The notes under the pieces: generated by a model
Seen by the model: the letters and a program-made list of their open reading frames with translations, nothing else
What the model was told of the DNA's origin: nothing
Databases searched by the model: none
From: CAYXDO01 sp964463485
GTDB lineage: Bacteria > Myxococcota > Kuafuiibacteriia > Kuafuiibacteriales > Kuafuiibacteriaceae
Direction of reading: 5' to 3'
Length of the DNA: 38,428 nt
Assembly (NCBI GenBank): GCA_964463485.1
Contig: CAYXDO010000101.1
Coordinates: 1-38,428 of the forward strand
In this document: in pieces, positions 25,371-34,385 of the stretch
Layout: each line of letters begins with the position of its first letter
Position numbering within the stretch: position 1 is the first letter of the stretch
Translations under genes and position numbers: made by a program

Positions 25371-25598
25371 GGGCACGGGCACGGGCACGGGCACGAAGTC
25401 CTCGCAGAGCCGCGCCGAATTTCGACGCTACTGGCTGGCGAGCTAGGGTCTCACTCATCGAGAGACGGCTTGGGTTCCTGAGGTGGTTCGCGCGTGGCGC
25501 GGACCGTCGTTGATCTCCTCGACAGCCGCCGAGGTCCCGAAAATGCCGTGCCCGTGCCCGTCCGTGCCCGTGCCCGTGCCCGATCCTGAGGCAGGATC
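25371..25598. repeat. Inverted GGGCAC/GTGCCC hexamer tracts and hairpin between convergent genes
   Basis: Four GGGCAC units at 25371-25395 face a longer, imperfect run of GTGCCC units at 25548-25582, so the transcript could fold into a long stem. Directly after it, GATCCTG-agg-CAGGATC (25582-25598) is a perfect 7-bp hairpin. The same hexamer forms the core of the MITE-like elements at 4402 and 15232, but their terminal repeats are absent here. It lies between the convergent ends at 25302 and 25622 and may act as a bidirectional terminator. No gene is seen in the 319-base stretch. Confidence 0.6.
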
Positions 25599-25621
25599 AG
25601 GATTAGCAGGATTAGGCGTGG

Positions 25622-26278
25622 CTACCAAGCGAGCCAGATGATCGCCGACAGCAGCGCCGTACCGGCCACGACCATCGACGTAACGGAGACCGCGGCGCGC
25701 GCCGACGCACGACTCTCCAGAACTTCGCGAGTGGGCACGTCGTTGGACGTCTCCGCTTCTCGTCGAAGGGACTGACTGGAGACTCCCAAGCCGACCCCGA
25801 CGGCGAGGGCGGCCACGCCGGCACTCAGGAGGATCCAGGGGGGAGGGTCGAAGGTCGCCGCTTCGGCAGTTTCCGGCTGCGGAGGCCACGCTGCGACCTT
25901 CGGAAACAGTTCCTGAGCGATGCTACGCGCTGCTGCCTTCAAGTCTGAGGGGGCGGAGAGCTCGAGCTCCAGCCGTTTTGGCAAAGTCCCGGGACCTGCC
26001 GAGCGGACGGCGACGACGCGGAGAAGACTCAAGGCCCCGAGGACGCGTACGAGCACCACGTCGTCAGCGTTGGTCCGGGCACGAACTTCGGTCTCGCAGT
26101 CCACTCCGCAGCGGGGCTCCCAGACGATGTCGTCGACCACCACGCTCGCGGCCGTCTGGCCTTCGATGGCAGAGACCAACTCGCTCGAGAGCGCGGCGGC
26201 GGTCTCCGAAGTGACTTCCGGAGAAGTGTCCAGCCGAAGAGCCACGACGGAGGTCAAGACTGCGAAGAGGGCCAACAC
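25622..26278 (-). CDS. Small membrane protein, TolB-N-like periplasmic part
   Basis: 218 residues from a GTG. Short N-terminal hydrophobic signal (LALFAVLTSVVAL); residues ~20-130 alternate strands and helices with the Cys pair CGVDCE and ADDVVLVRVLGALSLLRVVAV, a pattern seen in TolB-N/curli-assembly-like domains of deltaproteobacteria (tentative); then two membrane helices (ILLSAGVAALAVGVGLGV; MVVAGTALLSAIIWLAW) near the C-terminus. Last of the minus-strand cluster, 69 bases after the metalloprotease stop. Role unknown. Confidence 0.6.
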   Translation of the reverse strand: MLALFAVLTSVVALRLDTSPEVTSETAAALSSELVSAIEGQTAASVVVDDIVWEPRCGVDCETEVRARTNADDVVLVRVLGALSLLRVVAVRSAGPGTLPKRLELELSAPSDLKAAARSIAQELFPKVAAWPPQPETAEAATFDPPPWILLSAGVAALAVGVGLGVSSQSLRREAETSNDVPTREVLESRASARAAVSVTSMVVAGTALLSAIIWLAW

Positions 26279-26347
26279 TTGAAACGAGCACCCAGGGATC
26301 GCGCAGCGAGCGTGCAGCTCGGATCAGAAACTCAGATCAGAAGTAGA

Positions 26348-29300
26348 TCAGAAGTAAATCCTTCCGTAGAGCTCGTCCATGCCGCGGATGGACTCCATGA
26401 TGGCCACGAGAGACTCCACATAGGCCGGGTCGACGCCGGCGGAGACCCAGGCCTGCGCTCGCTTGAGAAGCTCGAACCCAGGTGAGTACTGATTCGGGTC
26501 GGACGCACGAACGGCGATGTACGTTCGACCATTTCGCGGGTGAACGAAGCGCGCCACCCGGGTGGCGTCGGTGACGTTCGGGAGCACCGCCTCTCCGTTG
26601 CCTTCGACCCAGATCTTGAGCTTGTCGTTGAAGGAGTTGTCGAAGTCGAGGTTGATGAACGCCATTCCGTACCACGCCGCGTAGAGCTCGATCGTGAAGC
26701 TCGTGGCGGGGTCGACGGCGTACTTTCCGGTGAGCGAGCTCGCCGGCGCGAACATGTCGCGGGGTTGATACTGTCGCGCCTGATCGTCGGCGAGGCCGGC
26801 AAACGCGCTATAACCCTCGACCGCGGAACCTCCGACCAGCCGCGTGATCTGGTCCGGGTAGTACCAATGGAAGCCGATGGCATACTGGGTCAGGTCGGCG
26901 TTCGTGTCGACGCCGAGGAAGTTGGTCTCTGGCGAGGCGAGGGCTTCGATCGCCGAGAGCTTGTCGTAGAACGATCCGATGTTGTGCAGGCGGTCGTAGA
27001 AATAATAACCAGACTCTCCGTCGTAGAAGCTGAAGGCATACTTTCCAATTCCGAGGTCCAGGTTGAGGTCCGAACACTCGGGGAGCGACTCTCCGGGAGG
27101 ACACAGCTCGACGTCGCTATCGTACGAGTACGAGTAGAAGACGTTCTCGTCGGGATCGAGATAATAAGCGCCGGGTTCGGGAGTTTGCACGACGCGCGCG
27201 AGGAAGTTCAGCCCTTCGCGCGAAGCGGTGGCGCCCGATAGGCCTCCGTCGATCGCGGAGTTGTACTCCACGTCCTGAATGCCGTAGGTCGCGGCGTCCG
27301 CGCGAAGCTCTTCCCAGGTGCTCTCTGCGTCGAAGTTGTCGAACACCCATTGTTGGTACTGACTCTGGGCGTGGAAGAAGTAGCGCCAGTACATGTCGAC
27401 GCCGTGGTCCCAGGGCTCGACCTCCCGCCGATCGCGAGCGAACGAGTTGAAGAAATAATACGCCTCGTAGGCGTCCGACGCGTTCGCAACGATCTCCCAC
27501 GGATCTGCGCCTTCGTCGTAGGTGTTGCACCAACTCACAGCGCCGTCGTATTCGTCGGAGCAGAACCGATAAGGCACTTCGGCCGTCGTGGGCTGACCCG
27601 CGAGCTTCTCGGAAATGAGCTGAGAGTAGGGCACCAAGCGCCGGCGGTTGATGCCCTGGGCGTCTCCTCCGAACAAGCGTGGGAGCGAAGTGTAGTGGCG
27701 ATACTGCTGGAGGGCCACGTCGAGCCCAAACACCTCCGCGAGCGGCTCGCTCGGAGGCGTCTCGAAGGCCTCGACGAGCTGCCCGTATCCAAAGCGGACC
27801 GCCGCCTCGTCATACGCGCCCAGCCCCTGGATGTCGCTGTTGAACCGCGCGCCGTAGTCCATGATCGACGAGTATTGCATCTCTCGCATTCGCCCCGCGG
27901 CTTGGTCGGTGCTCATACGAGTGAAGGGCGTGGGCGAGTTGCCTTTGAGGGTCCAAAACTCGGGGCGATAGTTGATCGCGTCATAGCTGCCGGCAAAGTT
28001 GTGGCGCAGGCCCAGGGTGTGGCCGATCTCGTGCTCCGCGGTGGACGCGAAGATCCGCGCGAGGATCGTGTCGTACACACTCTGGCGTTCGCGCCCCTTT
28101 AGAGACTCCGCGAGTCCAAAGACCGCGTCGTGGGCGAAACGGGCCAGCTCGACGTTGTGCATTTGCAGCTTCCTTCGGCGTTCTCGGTCTCGCGCTCGCA
28201 TCGGCCCGTGCGCGCCCCAGAAGGCCGGCGAGAGCGTCCTCTTCTCGCTCTCGCTCAGGGAGGCGAGCGCCTCGCTTCCCAGCCCGCGGGTCTTCGGAGA
28301 CAGCGCCCGAACGACCTCGTCGTTGAGCAGCAAGTCCTCGAAGGGAGTCCCGCGAATGGCGGAGGCCCGCGCGCGCACTCTGCCGTGATCGAGCCTCATG
28401 CCTCGCTTGCCGACGGATTTTTGCCGAGCATGGGCTCGTCGAAACTCTTCGGATCGAACGAAGCTGCGCGTGTCCTCGGCCCTCGCCTCGCCCCGCGCGG
28501 CCTCCTCACGACTCGTGGGGTTCGAGGCGCGTACTCTCGCCACGTAGGCGCGTACGTCTTCTCCTTCGATGAACTCATCGGTCGAGAGCGTTCCGTTGAT
28601 GAGGTCGACCACATCCGCACCAGTCGTCGCCCAGGCCTCCGCGGCCGCTCCGTACACATAGGCCGACGCCTGAATGATCCGCCCGGTGAGGGGGTCCATC
28701 GCGCTCGGTCCATAACCCAGAGGCCCCGCGGATTGAGGCTCGGCAATCCAATAGACGAAGCTGTAGCGTAGATCGCCAATCCGTTCTCCTCGAGCGACCG
28801 CAGGGGAGTACGAGTTGTCTGCGAGGACGAACACGTCCTCCACTTGATCGAGCGGCCGCGAGCCCCCGTATTTGAGGTGGTTGACGACCTCTTTCATCGG
28901 CTGATTCCACGACGACACGACCTTCGCAGCCTCCGCTTTGAGCGCGGGAGGGAAGTTGGGCGAGAGGTGATACACGATCGGTCGCACCGTGCAGTTCGCG
29001 TAGCTCTCTCCGACCTTGCACTCAGGAGCGTCCTTCCAGATCCCCCAGCGCGAGATCAGGTAGGTTCGGCCGGTCTCCGTGATCTCCTTCTGGCGGTCAT
29101 ACCGGTCTCGCTCCACGCGGAAATAGCCGAACTTGTCGAAGTAGGGCACGCGGACGGGGTTGCCGCCGGGATCCTTCAGCGCCTTGCCGTCGGGCCCGCG
29201 CACGAGCTCGTTGTCTGGGTATCGCAGCTGCTCATACGACTCGCTCGGGTCAATCTTCAAGTAGGCGGAGCGGATCTTGACGCGGGCAGGTTGGCAGTCC

Positions 29301-30031
29301 GACGAAGCGTAGAACCAACAGAGTGGGTACGAGTACGTGGACTCTCCATCGAACTCTTCATAGACCTCGGGATTCGCGAAGATCGTGTCCACGATGTCGA
29401 GGTACTCGGCGTGCTCGAGGTCCCCGATCTCGCGCCAGTCCTGGTGATCAGTCCACTCTCCGTTCTCTTTTACGCCCACGAGCAGCCGATCTGGGTCGTT
29501 CTCGTCCTGGACGTAATACGCCATGGGCGACTGCTCGACTTGATCGTCGAGGAAGTTGAAGCTGGCGACCAAGTTTTTCGACCAGTCGACCCTCATGTAT
29601 TCTCGCTCGGACCATGGTCTGTCCTCGTTGTTCTCGTAGATGACGTTGGACTCTTCGCCAGTCTGCGTGTTGTAGTCGCGGATCACGTCGAAATGCTCGA
29701 CGATACCGTAGGCCGCGATGGGTGCCCCTTTGAACGCGACATCCGGGAGGCTCGACGCGGCGAGGGTGTTGTCGACGAGATCGTAGGTTCGGTAAGCGAT
29801 GAGATAGCTCTCCTGAATCTCCCACTTGACGCGGTCGAGCAGGGAGGTCTCGCCGGTGAACGAGAAGCCCGCGGAGTAGGGCACGTCGAACGTGGTCTTC
29901 TGGTGGTACCACTCTCCTTCGAACAGAGACTTTCTGATTCGGTTGGCCTGAGTTCGATCTACGTCGCCGACGTCTTGGGCACAAGAGAGCGCCGAGAGAG
30001 ACAGCATGAATCCGAGGAATGATTTTCTCAT
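26348..30031 (-). CDS. Large zinc metalloprotease lipoprotein
   Basis: 1227 residues from ATG 30031, chosen because it gives a lipoprotein signal (RKSFLGFMLSLSALSC, Cys17) whereas longer frames read into the barrel gene upstream. The zincin motif HEIGHTLGLRHNF starts at His667 (HExxHxxGxxH), with an expected Met-turn region SSIMDY about 50 residues on. N-terminal ~400 residues are beta-rich with a YDLVD/ENNEDRPW region. This layout fits the large zinc-dependent metalloprotease family with DUF4953/DUF5117-like regions. It should act outside the inner membrane. The start is 9 bases after the barrel gene's stop, so they are coupled. Substrate unknown. Confidence 0.88.
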   Translation of the reverse strand: MRKSFLGFMLSLSALSCAQDVGDVDRTQANRIRKSLFEGEWYHQKTTFDVPYSAGFSFTGETSLLDRVKWEIQESYLIAYRTYDLVDNTLAASSLPDVAFKGAPIAAYGIVEHFDVIRDYNTQTGEESNVIYENNEDRPWSEREYMRVDWSKNLVASFNFLDDQVEQSPMAYYVQDENDPDRLLVGVKENGEWTDHQDWREIGDLEHAEYLDIVDTIFANPEVYEEFDGESTYSYPLCWFYASSDCQPARVKIRSAYLKIDPSESYEQLRYPDNELVRGPDGKALKDPGGNPVRVPYFDKFGYFRVERDRYDRQKEITETGRTYLISRWGIWKDAPECKVGESYANCTVRPIVYHLSPNFPPALKAEAAKVVSSWNQPMKEVVNHLKYGGSRPLDQVEDVFVLADNSYSPAVARGERIGDLRYSFVYWIAEPQSAGPLGYGPSAMDPLTGRIIQASAYVYGAAAEAWATTGADVVDLINGTLSTDEFIEGEDVRAYVARVRASNPTSREEAARGEARAEDTRSFVRSEEFRRAHARQKSVGKRGMRLDHGRVRARASAIRGTPFEDLLLNDEVVRALSPKTRGLGSEALASLSESEKRTLSPAFWGAHGPMRARDRERRRKLQMHNVELARFAHDAVFGLAESLKGRERQSVYDTILARIFASTAEHEIGHTLGLRHNFAGSYDAINYRPEFWTLKGNSPTPFTRMSTDQAAGRMREMQYSSIMDYGARFNSDIQGLGAYDEAAVRFGYGQLVEAFETPPSEPLAEVFGLDVALQQYRHYTSLPRLFGGDAQGINRRRLVPYSQLISEKLAGQPTTAEVPYRFCSDEYDGAVSWCNTYDEGADPWEIVANASDAYEAYYFFNSFARDRREVEPWDHGVDMYWRYFFHAQSQYQQWVFDNFDAESTWEELRADAATYGIQDVEYNSAIDGGLSGATASREGLNFLARVVQTPEPGAYYLDPDENVFYSYSYDSDVELCPPGESLPECSDLNLDLGIGKYAFSFYDGESGYYFYDRLHNIGSFYDKLSAIEALASPETNFLGVDTNADLTQYAIGFHWYYPDQITRLVGGSAVEGYSAFAGLADDQARQYQPRDMFAPASSLTGKYAVDPATSFTIELYAAWYGMAFINLDFDNSFNDKLKIWVEGNGEAVLPNVTDATRVARFVHPRNGRTYIAVRASDPNQYSPGFELLKRAQAWVSAGVDPAYVESLVAIMESIRGMDELYGRIYF

Positions 30032-30039
30032 GAGAGGGC

Positions 30040-31254
30040 TCACAGACTGTAGGAGGCTGAGATGTACCAGCTCGAGTAGTTGTTGGCTGGAGAGATGAAA
30101 TCGAAGAAGGGAAATCGCAAGGCCTTGCCGTCCGCGGTCTTCGCCGGCTGACTGCTCGAGAGACCGAAGGCCAAGGTGAGTGCGTCGTCGACCGCGTACG
30201 AGAGCTCCAGCCCGCCGGAGGTCGTGTCCGAGCCGTTGTTGCCGTCGACGATCAAGGTCCCGCTGGCATCGCGTTCGTTGGAAGACAGGGCGTCGCGACC
30301 GGTTCCGAACGCCCGGCTGTACGCGTACGAAAACGAGAGGCTCGCCGCGAGGCCCTCGACGAACGGGAAATCGAAGCGCACGTCCGCGCCGAGGGTCAAG
30401 CGGTAGGTGGGTACGAATCCCGCCAGCAAGAGGCACGAATCGCTTCGAGGCACCGGACAGTGCCCGATCGGCAAGTCACCGCGCGAAGCCTCTGCCGCTT
30501 CGAGGACTGCGGCAGTAGCCGTGGGAAAGAATTTCGTTGCGCCCAGACTGACCGAAGGAGCGACCGGCCCTAACGCCGCTCCGAGCGAAAGAGAACCGCC
30601 CATTGTGAAGATGTTTCCGACCGCCTGAGAATCACGGCTGGTCGGCAGGCCCACGCGCACGCCGCCGGAGAGCGTGAGCTCCGAGAGCTCGAGCAAGGCC
30701 GCGTCGTCGATCGAGAGCTCGATATCGTCGAAAGTCGCGCTGGGTTGAGTCGTCGTCCCTGCCCGGCCGCTGGCTTCGGTGTCCGAACAGTCCTCGGCCG
30801 CCGCACCCGAGGGTCTGGGCCCCTCGGCCGCGTGACACGGAGTCACCAGGCTCGTCCACTCCCAGGCGCCAGAGAGCCCAAGCGACAACGAGAGGCTCTC
30901 CGTCAGCGAGTAACTCGCCCCAATACTCAGGCTCGAACCATACCAGGGCGAGTCTGCGTTTTGGTTCGTGACGAAGGTCCCGATCCCTACGCCCGCATCG
31001 ATCCCAAGCGACAAACCGAAGGTCCCCGCTTTGCTCGGGGCTACAGACGAGGTGCCGGCCGCATTTGCAAGGCGAGAGCTCGTACTCTGGGTGGCCACGG
31101 CCGGGACCCCCTGCCGAGGCTCGACAACCTTCGCGGAGGCCGCTGAAGAGGTCTCGGCGAGCTCGGCCGCGGTCTCGGCGGCGGCCGTCGCGGTGCTGCC
31201 CACGCACAGGAGGGCAGCGAGGGCGCGAAGGAGCTCAGAGGAGAGTGATCTCAT
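30040..31254 (-). CDS. Putative outer-membrane beta-barrel protein
   Basis: 404 residues with a cleavable-looking signal (LRALAALLCVGSTATAAAET). After an Ala/Ser-rich linker (about 25-75) come repeated amphipathic strands with aromatic edges (LSLGIDAGVGIGTFV, LSIGASYSLTESLSLSLGLS, LTLGADVRFDFPF, LAASLSFSYAYSRAF) and a C-terminal strand ending SWYISASYSL; a terminal Phe is usual, Leu is acceptable. An inserted Cys-containing loop (PCHAAEG...DCSD) is extracellular or periplasmic. It is coupled to the metalloprotease downstream. A porin-like or transport role cannot be settled from sequence texture. Confidence 0.7.
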   Translation of the reverse strand: MRSLSSELLRALAALLCVGSTATAAAETAAELAETSSAASAKVVEPRQGVPAVATQSTSSRLANAAGTSSVAPSKAGTFGLSLGIDAGVGIGTFVTNQNADSPWYGSSLSIGASYSLTESLSLSLGLSGAWEWTSLVTPCHAAEGPRPSGAAAEDCSDTEASGRAGTTTQPSATFDDIELSIDDAALLELSELTLSGGVRVGLPTSRDSQAVGNIFTMGGSLSLGAALGPVAPSVSLGATKFFPTATAAVLEAAEASRGDLPIGHCPVPRSDSCLLLAGFVPTYRLTLGADVRFDFPFVEGLAASLSFSYAYSRAFGTGRDALSSNERDASGTLIVDGNNGSDTTSGGLELSYAVDDALTLAFGLSSSQPAKTADGKALRFPFFDFISPANNYSSWYISASYSL

Positions 31255-31332
31255 TCGATGACGGAGCCGTGGTCATGGTCAAGGAGCGTCGAGCTCATCG
31301 CTCCACGCATCTGTCGCCGCTCGTCCATGGGT

Positions 31333-33330
31333 TCAGGCGACTTGGATCTCGCCTTTTCCGAACTTCTCGTACCAGGCATCCAGATCGACGCCGTACTCCT
31401 TGGTCAGCAGCTTCTCGAAGGCCGCCACCTGCTCGTCGTTGGCATGCGCGTCGAACTTCTCGAAGAGGTGCTCGATCTTCTTATCGTCGATGTTCTCAAC
31501 CAAACCGATTCGGTCGAAGTAGGCCTTCGTCGTCTTTGGAGCGGTGTCGATGTACACGTCTAGGTAATGGATGGCCTGGGCGCCCATCAAAACCGCGCGC
31601 AACGCTTCCTGCTTGGACAGCCCCCCGTCGCGATCGATCGACAGCGCTTTGATGGTCTCCATCGTAGCGACACCGGCGTAGAGATTCTGGTCCAGCTTCT
31701 TCGCCGGTCCGATCGCGAACTTCACCTCGAAGCGCAGTTGCTTGGCCTTCGGGCTCGACACCTTGCGAACCCGCACCACCTCACCGGGTTTCGGGTCCTT
31801 GATTCGTCCGGCCGGGATCAATGAGTCCGAGTATTCCTTTCCGAAGTGACTCTTCTTCTTATTCTCGGCGTCCACTTCCCAGTGGTAGAAGAGCTCGGAG
31901 TTCGAGAAATTCAGCGAGCGCACGAAGCTCCGGCTCGCCGCCCGCGCGTCGACGTCGTACAACCGATCCGTCCCTAACGAGCCGGCGTCGATCTTCCCGT
32001 CTTCATCGACGTCCATGAAGCGAAACTTCCGCCACTCGTCCGGGTAGAAGTAGTTGTTCGAAGGTTCGTCCCACGCCGAAACCTCCGACTTCTCCCTCAT
32101 CCACGCGTAGGTCTCGCCACGCGCGAGCATCTCGAACAAGGCAGAGATGCGCGCCTGGCCGCTGACGGAGTAAGTCGGATGCTCCGTCATGATGGCGTGG
32201 TCCTTTGGATATTTGTTGGTGAATTCGGCGTAGTTGTCTTTTCCGCGGCAGTTCGCCGCGAGCACCAACTTCGGCAGGCCGCCCTTCGAAGTGCCGGCGG
32301 CCTGAATCGACTGACTTCCGTTGCCGCCCACCGATGAGTGCCCCGAGTACAGAATCACGAACGCTTTGGGATCGGGCATGGGCTCGAGGAAGTCGAGCTC
32401 CTCCTTCTTGACCTCGAGCTCAATCAAGAGCGGCGCCTTCTTGCCGGTCGGGTCTAAAATTTTGCCTTGGTAGGTTCGATGGTCGTCTTTGGCGTTCTTC
32501 GAGATCAGCGTGAAGCCATTCTTCTTGCTGAAGAACGCGAGCTCTTCTTTCCAGAACTCCGGATGGATGGAGTGGCGAACCTCGAGCGGCTTGGTCCTCC
32601 CTGCCGTCCAAGCCTCTACCGGAGGTTGGCCGGGCAATACTCGGTCGACGATCGCGTCGTACGCAGCCTTCTGCTCGGCGTCCATGCCTTTGACCATGGT
32701 TCGCATGGCGTTGGCGTAGAAGGCCACCGGCTCCGGGTCACGCTCGTGCGCGAGCGCCCCGAGCACACGATCGAGGATCTTCGCTCGGAGCGTCGCGTCC
32801 GACTTGGGGCACGCGTCCGCGAGATCGAGCAGCAAGGCGATCGAACCAGAGAATAGCTTGTCCTTGACCGCGTTCGACTTGCCGGCCTGAGCGTGCTCGA
32901 GCCCTTCGGAGAGCTGAGCGAACACTCTGCCGCGCATCGCTTGTGACAGCTTCGCAGCGGCAAAGAGGTTCCCGTCCTCGTTGGATCGCTCGGCGATCTT
33001 GTACACGAGCAACGCGTCGGCGCCGACGCCGGCCCCTTCGGCGGCGACCTTTCCGCCCAGTGAGAACCGCCCGGAGGGCGAGATCTCGATCGAGCTCCCA
33101 TCCAACTGTCCCAATGGGATCCGCCTGGCCTGACCGCGTCCGACGACATCCGCGGCAGGGTCCACGTGCTTGCCCAAGATCCGCTTGGCCGCGCCCACGA
33201 GCGCAGCGTTCGGGTTCGGAGCGCTGAGCTGGGCGTCGATCTCACGCAGACCGGTCTTCGGAATCTCTTGCCGCGGGGCGACGACGGGGAGCTGGGGCGG
33301 AGGTGGGTTCGCAGACCTTACGCGAGGCAC
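31333..33330 (-). CDS. Caspase-fold-like protein with two EF-hand-like loops
   Basis: 665 residues from GTG 33330, no Sec signal. Leader PRVRSANPPPPQLPVVAPRQ is Pro-rich. Residues ~40-240 are helical with no clear family. A clan CD-like core follows: hydrophobic strand then SGHSS (AFVILYSGHSSVGG, His331) and, 30 residues on, LVLAANCRG (Cys361), the His/Cys dyad pattern of caspase, gingipain and CHAT peptidases. The short His-Cys spacing is closest to gingipains. Two EF-hand-like loops follow: DVDEDGKID at 440-448 and SIDRDGGLSKQE at 564-575, suggesting calcium control. The C-terminal ~90 residues are helical. Gene lies 78 bases upstream of the barrel gene in the same direction. Protease activity is inferred, not shown. 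Confidence 0.65.
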   Translation of the reverse strand: MPRVRSANPPPPQLPVVAPRQEIPKTGLREIDAQLSAPNPNAALVGAAKRILGKHVDPAADVVGRGQARRIPLGQLDGSSIEISPSGRFSLGGKVAAEGAGVGADALLVYKIAERSNEDGNLFAAAKLSQAMRGRVFAQLSEGLEHAQAGKSNAVKDKLFSGSIALLLDLADACPKSDATLRAKILDRVLGALAHERDPEPVAFYANAMRTMVKGMDAEQKAAYDAIVDRVLPGQPPVEAWTAGRTKPLEVRHSIHPEFWKEELAFFSKKNGFTLISKNAKDDHRTYQGKILDPTGKKAPLLIELEVKKEELDFLEPMPDPKAFVILYSGHSSVGGNGSQSIQAAGTSKGGLPKLVLAANCRGKDNYAEFTNKYPKDHAIMTEHPTYSVSGQARISALFEMLARGETYAWMREKSEVSAWDEPSNNYFYPDEWRKFRFMDVDEDGKIDAGSLGTDRLYDVDARAASRSFVRSLNFSNSELFYHWEVDAENKKKSHFGKEYSDSLIPAGRIKDPKPGEVVRVRKVSSPKAKQLRFEVKFAIGPAKKLDQNLYAGVATMETIKALSIDRDGGLSKQEALRAVLMGAQAIHYLDVYIDTAPKTTKAYFDRIGLVENIDDKKIEHLFEKFDAHANDEQVAAFEKLLTKEYGVDLDAWYEKFGKGEIQVA

Positions 33331-33415
33331 AAGGCTTTATGGTTCAAGGTACGACATTTGGCTAGGGGTTTTTTGAGCTGACCGCCATGGATCGTACGCC
33401 GAGACCGCTTGAAAA

Positions 33416-34351
33416 TCAGGATTTTACCCGAACGCCCGACGCGGTGCCGGTCTCGCCGAACACCTTCGAGGGATCGCGTAGCACCTCCAGCAGCTTCGTG
33501 AGGACTCGGCCGGCGTAAACACCATCGAAGAGGCGGTGATCGAACACAAAAATCAGCGGCAGCATCGGCCGAACCGCGGGCGCGCCCTCGACCGCAATCA
33601 CTTCGTCTTGAATTGGCCCGACTCCAAACAAAGAGCCGAGCGAGACGATCTTGTCAGGCATCGACATCGAGGCTCCGCGCATCAAGCCGCCCGCAGGCAG
33701 TCTGAGTGTGGCGCCAGGGTTCGAGAGTCCGACGGTGGCCGGCACGAGCTTTCGCAGCCACTTCGCGGCGAGCTCCGTGCGAGCCACTCGATCGAAGCCG
33801 TCGAGCGCGAGCACCAAGACCCGGTTCGGGACCTTCTCCGCGATGGGGATGACCAGCCTGAAAAATGGGTTGTCGCGGTCCCCTCGGCGCTCTCCGTCGA
33901 CCGTCTTTTTGGCCTGCGCGCCGAGCTCGAGCAAAGTGCGCTCGTTGGCGCGCTCCAACACGATGAGTCCAGTCTCGAGGCCGCCTGGGTGGTTGCTCAG
34001 ATCGATGGGTGCGACCACACCGACGTCCTCGAAGCGAACGATCTTGTTACCGATCACCGAGGCGTTGGCGGCAGGAAGCTCGGCGTAGGTTCGTCCGATG
34101 GAGGCCGCCAGCAGCGTTTGAATGGTCACCGGAGTGCCCCGCTCCTTGAGGCTCAGCAGGTACGCCCGCGCCGCGGAGATGTCGAGAGAGCAACTCACGG
34201 TGACGTACGGAGAGAAAGGCGGGTGCTCGAAGAACCAAAGGAGAAAGCGACGAGTCAGAGAGTCGGTCGAAGCCACGGGTGGGACATAGAGGAGGCCGAG
34301 GGCTCGCGGCAAGCGCGAACGACCAACGATACGAAAGAGCGCTTCGTTCAC
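33416..34351 (-). CDS. Stand-alone E2-type acyltransferase domain protein
   Basis: 311 residues from a GTG with no clear ribosome site. Reads as the catalytic domain of 2-oxoacid dehydrogenase E2/CAT-type acyltransferases: the DHRLFDG motif at 271-277 supplies His272 and Asp276, after the usual hydrophobic strand PLIFVFD. There is no lipoyl or subunit-binding domain, and no E1 or E3 gene nearby, so it is not part of a standard dehydrogenase complex. Single-domain members exist in myxobacteria and other bacteria with unclear acceptors. It heads the minus-strand series and is divergent from the b561 gene, 34 bases away. Confidence 0.8.
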   Translation of the reverse strand: MNEALFRIVGRSRLPRALGLLYVPPVASTDSLTRRFLLWFFEHPPFSPYVTVSCSLDISAARAYLLSLKERGTPVTIQTLLAASIGRTYAELPAANASVIGNKIVRFEDVGVVAPIDLSNHPGGLETGLIVLERANERTLLELGAQAKKTVDGERRGDRDNPFFRLVIPIAEKVPNRVLVLALDGFDRVARTELAAKWLRKLVPATVGLSNPGATLRLPAGGLMRGASMSMPDKIVSLGSLFGVGPIQDEVIAVEGAPAVRPMLPLIFVFDHRLFDGVYAGRVLTKLLEVLRDPSKVFGETGTASGVRVKS

Positions 34352-34364
34352 GATGCGTTCACGA
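34345..34364. promoter_or_regulatory. Direct repeat CGTTCACGA in a divergent promoter region
   Basis: CGTTCACGA at 34345-34353 and again at 34356-34364, an 11-base step, between the divergent acyltransferase and b561 genes. OmpR-family regulators bind direct repeats at 10-11 base steps, and one is encoded in this cluster at 36158. The left copy overlaps the assigned GTG start of the acyltransferase, so either that start or this site may be wrong. Confidence 0.3.
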
Positions 34365-34385
34365 ACGGGTCGCTAGGCTCGGAGC

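Noticed and set aside
33360..33380. GGGGTTTTTTG as a terminator
   Set aside because: There is no matching CCCC arm to make a hairpin.
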